Shown piece after piece: positions 58,640-64,000 of a stretch of DNA of 64,000 nt. Below the pieces are notes generated by a model. That model saw nothing but the letters and a program-made list of their open reading frames with translations, was not told where the DNA came from and did no database searches. The position numbers were made by a program, and so were the translations under genes. How positions within the stretch are numbered: the stretch's first letter is position 1; the number at the start of each line of letters is the position of its first letter. The stretch is from Megalonaias nervosa (taxonomy: Eukaryota > Mollusca > Bivalvia > Unionida > Unionidae): the NCBI GenBank assembly GCA_016617855.1, contig JAECUM010004361.1:1-64000 (forward strand), written 5' to 3'.

Positions 58640-59647
58640 TCTCCTAGAATATCTGCGAAATAAAGGCGTTGATGATAATTGTAAGAAACTGTTTGAGGTC
58701 AAGTGGCAAATATTATAAATAAATTAAAGAAATCAAATTGTGGAGGAAGTATCTCCTAATGTTTGGGGTAGTGAATTTACTGGCTGGAAATTTTCTGTTT
58801 GTATAGTACACCAATCTCGGCTCAATACTCGGCATTGTTACGAGTCTATGCTCTTAAAATAAGTAACAGAAAAGAGTGAAAGACAACACGTTTTGTAAAA
58901 TTTAACAAATAATTTATTTCCTTAGAACACAAAGTGAAAATGAGAAAAAAGAACTCACGATATTGCGAATTAAATCCCAAAATGATCCAAGAATTACAGA
59001 CACAAATCCTAACAACTTAAAGTCCTGAAAAAATCTCAGTACAAGTCACTACGAAATCCAAAACTGAAGGCGATGACGTGTCTGTTATAGCTTATGGAGT
59101 GCTGATGTGTCAACAGTCTTTTTTTTTGAATCACAGTAATACAATTCCAGATTTGAATTCAGTATAAATTCCAGTGAATGTCTTGATCCAAATATTTTAT
59201 CAGGGCACTTTTGTATTTCCAGAGAAAATATTCACTTGAATCCAATAACTTGAAGAAACTGAAATTCAGCCAACTGGTCACAACATAATACAACTTGAAA
59301 GAGCTAGATATTAAATCACGAATGACCAAGTCCTCACAATTACAAGAGATTATATAGTTATCTATTTGACAATTAACATTTTCTAAAAAAATAACCATTA
59401 CCTAATGGAAAATAACCTTCTACAATGATGCTGATGCTTACAAAATCAAAACCATATCCTGTAAAATTCACTTAGGAAAGTCCAAAACCCTGACCCAAAT
59501 AAACATATTTGCTTCTTCTATTAATAATTCTGATATTAAGCTCATAAAGATTTCGCCTCTTCCTTTCTATCACTGTCTGTTAGTTATCTCTATACACACA
59601 GTACACTGTTTTTTATTTACTATATTTGGTACTTTAAGCACTGTATA

Positions 59648-59701
<54 letters not shown>
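58640..59701. repeat. Right 1.06-kb direct repeat
   Basis: The partner of 51704-52792: same flank, same antisense LTR (from TGTTACGAGTCTATGCTC at about 58836) and the same junction CTGTATAGTGTGTG followed by (AG)n. Sequence after the AG run differs from that after the left copy, so the duplication ends in the microsatellite. Confidence 0.93.
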
Positions 59702-59704
<3 letters not shown>

Positions 59705-59764
59705 TCCTTCTATTTGGCAATAGCATCAATTTCTGAAATTTGTTTTCCTGCCTCGAACCAGCGC

Positions 59765-61071
<1,307 letters not shown>

Positions 61072-61314
61072 TAGTGGCGTCACTAGGGGGGTGCGGACCG
61101 CAGCAGGTGACACCATCAGAGGGGGTGACACCAAAATGACTGTCTATAAAAAAATTTTTAACTTTTGTGCAGGAAGGAGGTCTATGGGGTGACACCATGA
61201 GTTGCCGCACATGACTGTCTATAAAAGTTTTCAATTTTTGTGCAGGAAGGGGGTCAATGGGGGTGACATAATGAGTTACCGCACTGGGTGACAACAACCC
61301 TAGTGACGCCACTG
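61072..61314. mobile_element. hAT-like MITE, 243 bp
   Basis: Terminal inverted repeats TAGTGGCGTCACTAGGG (left) and CCCTAGTGACGCCACTG (right) match over 16 bp. Directly outside lie GTTGTATA (61064-61071) and GTTGTGTA (61315-61322), an 8-bp target duplication with one difference, as made by hAT transposases. The interior is two imperfect copies of a roughly 75-bp unit (GACTGTCTATAAAA...GTGCAGGAAGG...GGGTGACA). No coding capacity. Confidence 0.82.
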
Positions 61315-61322
61315 GTTGTGTA

Positions 61323-61941
61323 CAGATAACAACGAAAAGGGTTCGAACATCTAATAATACTATGCGAATATTCTTGTTGTAAATAGAGTTATGAATGTAC
61401 TTCAGTGTCGCAGAATTCTATACTGTATTTCTTTATACGGAACAATTTTAACGTTTAACCATATGGTTCCTTGTATAAGCTGGCATAACATGCACAGCGG
61501 TGTTTTGTATACAAGCACGCTAGAAGTTTCTAAACCATATACTTGTAGCTTGTATTTCTAGCTGATTTACTGAAGACTTAAGCCAGTAATAGCTGATTGT
61601 GAAACACAGCCTGTTGTGTTGGCTGTGTGAAAGAAATGTGTGACCCATTTCATTGTCACGTCATCTGAGGGTTTACATATGGATGACATTAATCGACATG
61701 CGCCTGTACAGAAATGTGGCTTACGTCGGTTTCTTCGGCAAACGGGAAGGAATGACATATGATGGTTCATTCTCTGTATTATAGTCATTTGAGTGCAATT
61801 AGACAGTTTCATCTCGTTGTATAAAGAGTGTGTTTTCGTAATTTCATATTTATTATACGAACAGTACAATATCGTAACTTTATATATTGATATACATTAT
61901 ATGAACAATACAATGTTACTTGGAGGGTTTCAGATTTGTAA
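61323..61941. other. AT-rich DNA, nothing recognised
   Basis: No gene or repeat recognised. Confidence 0.5.
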
Positions 61942-62842
61942 TGTATTACGACTCTATGGTTTTAAAAGAATTAATAAGAAAGAGGGAGAACCCACAAGTT
62001 TTGTAAAATTCAACAAATTATTTATTTCCCCAGAAAACAAAGTGAAACATGTACTCAGAACAAGCGGTATTGCGAAAAAAAAAAAAAAATCCCAAATAAG
62101 CATTGACTTTCGAACACAAGTCCTAACGATTGAAGTTCTGAACAAACTTTAGAGGAATTCTAAAATAAATCCAACGCTGGAAGTGTTGATGCGCCTGCGG
62201 TGGTCTGTGTCGCAGTGATGTGCCAACAGTCTTTTGTTATATCACAATAATACAATCCAAGGATATATCCTTATTTGAACTTTCACTACAAATTCAAGTC
62301 TCTATATCCAAGAATGTTGTTTTGAACACTTTGCATTTCCAGAGAAGATTAACTTGAATTAACTAATTTGAATAATTAAAGTCCAGCCCAATGAAATACT
62401 GGTCACAACAACAGTACAATTGATTCTGTTCAGATCTTACAGCACTATTGAATAATTTATAGAAAAACAGGATTGTATGGTCCTTTACTTGACCTCATGT
62501 CACAATTAACTTTATGTTTAATATAAAGACTTACCTAATGGAAAATTTCAGTCTGGAAGGATCCAGATGTTTACAGGATAAAATCTTAGCAATCATTAAA
62601 AGGTTTCATTGTAAACTGATAACATACAGTGTAGTAACGAACAGGTAGATCCGGCATTTCATGGGATATCAACAAGGTTTCCCACTGAGTTTGACATAAA
62701 AATGTCTATAAACCCCAAATCAGTGGTTCAGATGAATTAGAAAATGAACTTCATTTTAGACGAGGTAAAGTCCAAAATACAATTATCGAAAGAATATAAT
62801 GAATAAAAACTAACTAACAATGCAAACTAAATATACATAGCA
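61942..62842 (-). mobile_element. 3' LTR of a Ty3/Gypsy deletion derivative
   Basis: About 901 bp; on the + strand it starts TGTATTACGACTCTATGG and ends CATAGCA. On its sense (minus) strand it follows a short purine run (GTGAGG), a plausible polypurine tract. U3 matches the 18.5-kb LTR through TTGTAT.TT.GACTT.ACC and GAAGTTCATTT-like blocks, which confirms the outer boundary of the family. Confidence 0.7.
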
Positions 62843-62929
62843 CCTCACATAACTAAAAGAACGCTTGATGTAATAATACTTTCTTTTCTCTATTAGTTAA
62901 ATCTTCATCCGAAACAAATTTATATACAC

Positions 62930-63299
62930 GAAATCTTTTGAATTACACAAAGTATACATGAAACAATAAAATATTTATATACACGTGAACATGCATCTGC
63001 TATTAAACTGTCTTTTCACTTAACGTGTCCGATGTCAATATTGTATTCCTGCAACATCAAACTTTACCTTAATAATCTTTGAATTTTGATTTTCATCTTG
63101 CCAGTGAAAGTTAAGGGAGTTGTGATCACTAAATACAATATTCGGAGAAGGTACTGAACTAATATTCACTTCAAAGTGCTGCAATGCCAATATCAAAGCG
63201 AAACATTCCTTCTCTTTATAGAATAATTTGTCTGGTGCTTGATTAATTTCTTAGAAAAATAGCACACTGAATTATCTTCACCGCTTTTATCTTCTAGAA
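62930..63299 (-). pseudogene. Ty3/Gypsy RNase H remnant
   Basis: On the minus strand: ILEDKSGEDNSVCYFSKKLI, KHQTNYS, then after a frameshift CFALILALQHFEVNI and IVFSDHNSLNFH, then QEYNIDIRHVK and LIADACSRV. These are the late RNase H strands and the connector of Ty3/Gypsy Pol. The front half of RNase H is missing because the LTR at 63305 is joined directly to it. No integrase follows before the 3' LTR, about 130 bp on. Confidence 0.8.
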
Positions 63300-63304
63300 T
63301 CAAT

Positions 63305-64000
63305 TGTTACGTGTTTAGGCTCTTACAAAAAGTAACAAGAAAAGAGTGAAGACAACTAGCTTTGTAAAATTTAACAAATAATTTATTTCCCTAGAAAAAG
63401 AAGGTAAAAATGAGAAAAAGAACTTAAGGTTTTACGAATCAAATTCAAAATTAATTCAAAAAATAAAAAATAGAAATCCTATTATTAAAAAGTCCTAAAT
63501 GAATCTGAGTTATAGTCCCGATGAAATCCAAAATGGAAGGCGATGACGTCTGTTGTCAGTGTCGTACTGATGTGTCAACAGTTTCTTGTTGAATCACAGA
63601 AAATATGATTCCAGTTTTGATTTCCGAATAAATTTCAATCAATGTCTTCATCCAAGAATTTCGTAGGAGCACTTATATATTTCCAGGGAAAAGAATCACT
63701 AATTCCATAAAATAAAATTTCAACTCAAACTGGTCACAGCAAAACACGTTTAAATGTCAATGGTTTGGAGTCCGAATGCTCAAATTCTATCCAGAAAACA
63801 GTTATTTAAGACGCAAAACAGATTCCCGTATGAGTGTCATATGGTCACCCTTCCAGAACAAAATAGAAGCTTTTTACATGCCTAACATCACGTACTTCCA
63901 GTATGACCTTATCTTAAATCAATGGTTCTTACTCTGGGAAAGAATAATGAAAAACTTTTTTTTTTTTAAAATTGTTTACCAAAACCCTTACTGGTTCTGA
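63305..64000 (-). mobile_element. 5'-side LTR, runs off the window
   Basis: On the + strand it starts TGTTACGTGTTTAGGCTC and continues with CAAATAATTTATTTCC, GAAGGCGATGACGTCTG and TGTGTCAACAGTTTCTT. It runs past the window edge. Its inner end abuts truncated RNase H, so the internal region between it and the 3' LTR is reduced to about 460 bp. Confidence 0.7.

Noticed and set aside
51704..59701. Reading the repeats and interior as one LTR retrotransposon
   Set aside because: The interior is a LINE with an APE endonuclease, and the repeats extend 196 bp past the LTR end.

Overview
The window looks like AT-rich, intron-dominated animal DNA, most likely a lophotrochozoan and plausibly a mollusc. 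The signs are very long (TA)n, (TG)n and (GA)n microsatellites, many minisatellites, LINE and Ty3/Gypsy retroelements, a Polinton/Maverick, a THAP-domain exon, and almost no long open frames outside mobile elements. The organism is inferred from style only; no host gene fixes it. No rRNA, tRNA, CRISPR array or bacterial operon was seen.

Layout. 1-14.3 kb: non-coding DNA with four minisatellites (42, 38, 46 and 43 bp periods), a weak integrase-like fragment (10.65 kb) and one well-formed candidate 90-bp exon (12.25 kb). 15.1-16.1 kb: a wrecked protein-primed type family B DNA polymerase, separate from the one at 48-51 kb. 18.5-20.2 kb: two LTRs in inverted orientation whose junction is itself tandemly duplicated; another LTR fragment of the family lies at 22.3 kb. 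23-31 kb: TA microsatellites, two coding-like remnants near 28 kb, and a THAP zinc-finger exon with a frameshift at 29.3 kb. 31.6-32.6 kb: a compound microsatellite and a 52-bp minisatellite. 32.85-36.5 kb: a GC-rich, dead LINE on the + strand.

36.6-51.4 kb is the core of the window: a nearly complete but thoroughly decayed Polinton/Maverick. Its minus-strand arm carries two related small genes, a 33-codon ORF and a phage-fibre-like gene. Its plus-strand arm carries a packaging ATPase, a zinc-finger ORF, coiled-coil ORFs, a penton-like minor capsid protein, an unknown structural-type ORF, the double jelly-roll major capsid protein, small basic ORFs, a phospholipase A2-like protein, a retroviral-type integrase and the protein-primed DNA polymerase. 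The polymerase is split by a 2.4-kb insertion holding another decayed repetitive gene. Together these would have formed a virus-like, self-replicating, integrating element. Every gene is interrupted and several active sites are lost. I found no adenain-type protease and no terminal inverted repeats.

51.7-59.7 kb: a minus-strand LINE (two ORF1-type frames joined by an ATGA overlap, then endonuclease and reverse transcriptase), bracketed by two near-identical ~1.06-kb direct repeats that contain an LTR of the same family seen at 18.5 kb. 61.07-61.31 kb: a 243-bp hAT-like MITE with an 8-bp target duplication. 61.9-64 kb: a Ty3/Gypsy deletion derivative, LTR plus RNase H tail plus LTR, on the minus strand; this is what identifies the repeat family as Gypsy LTRs.
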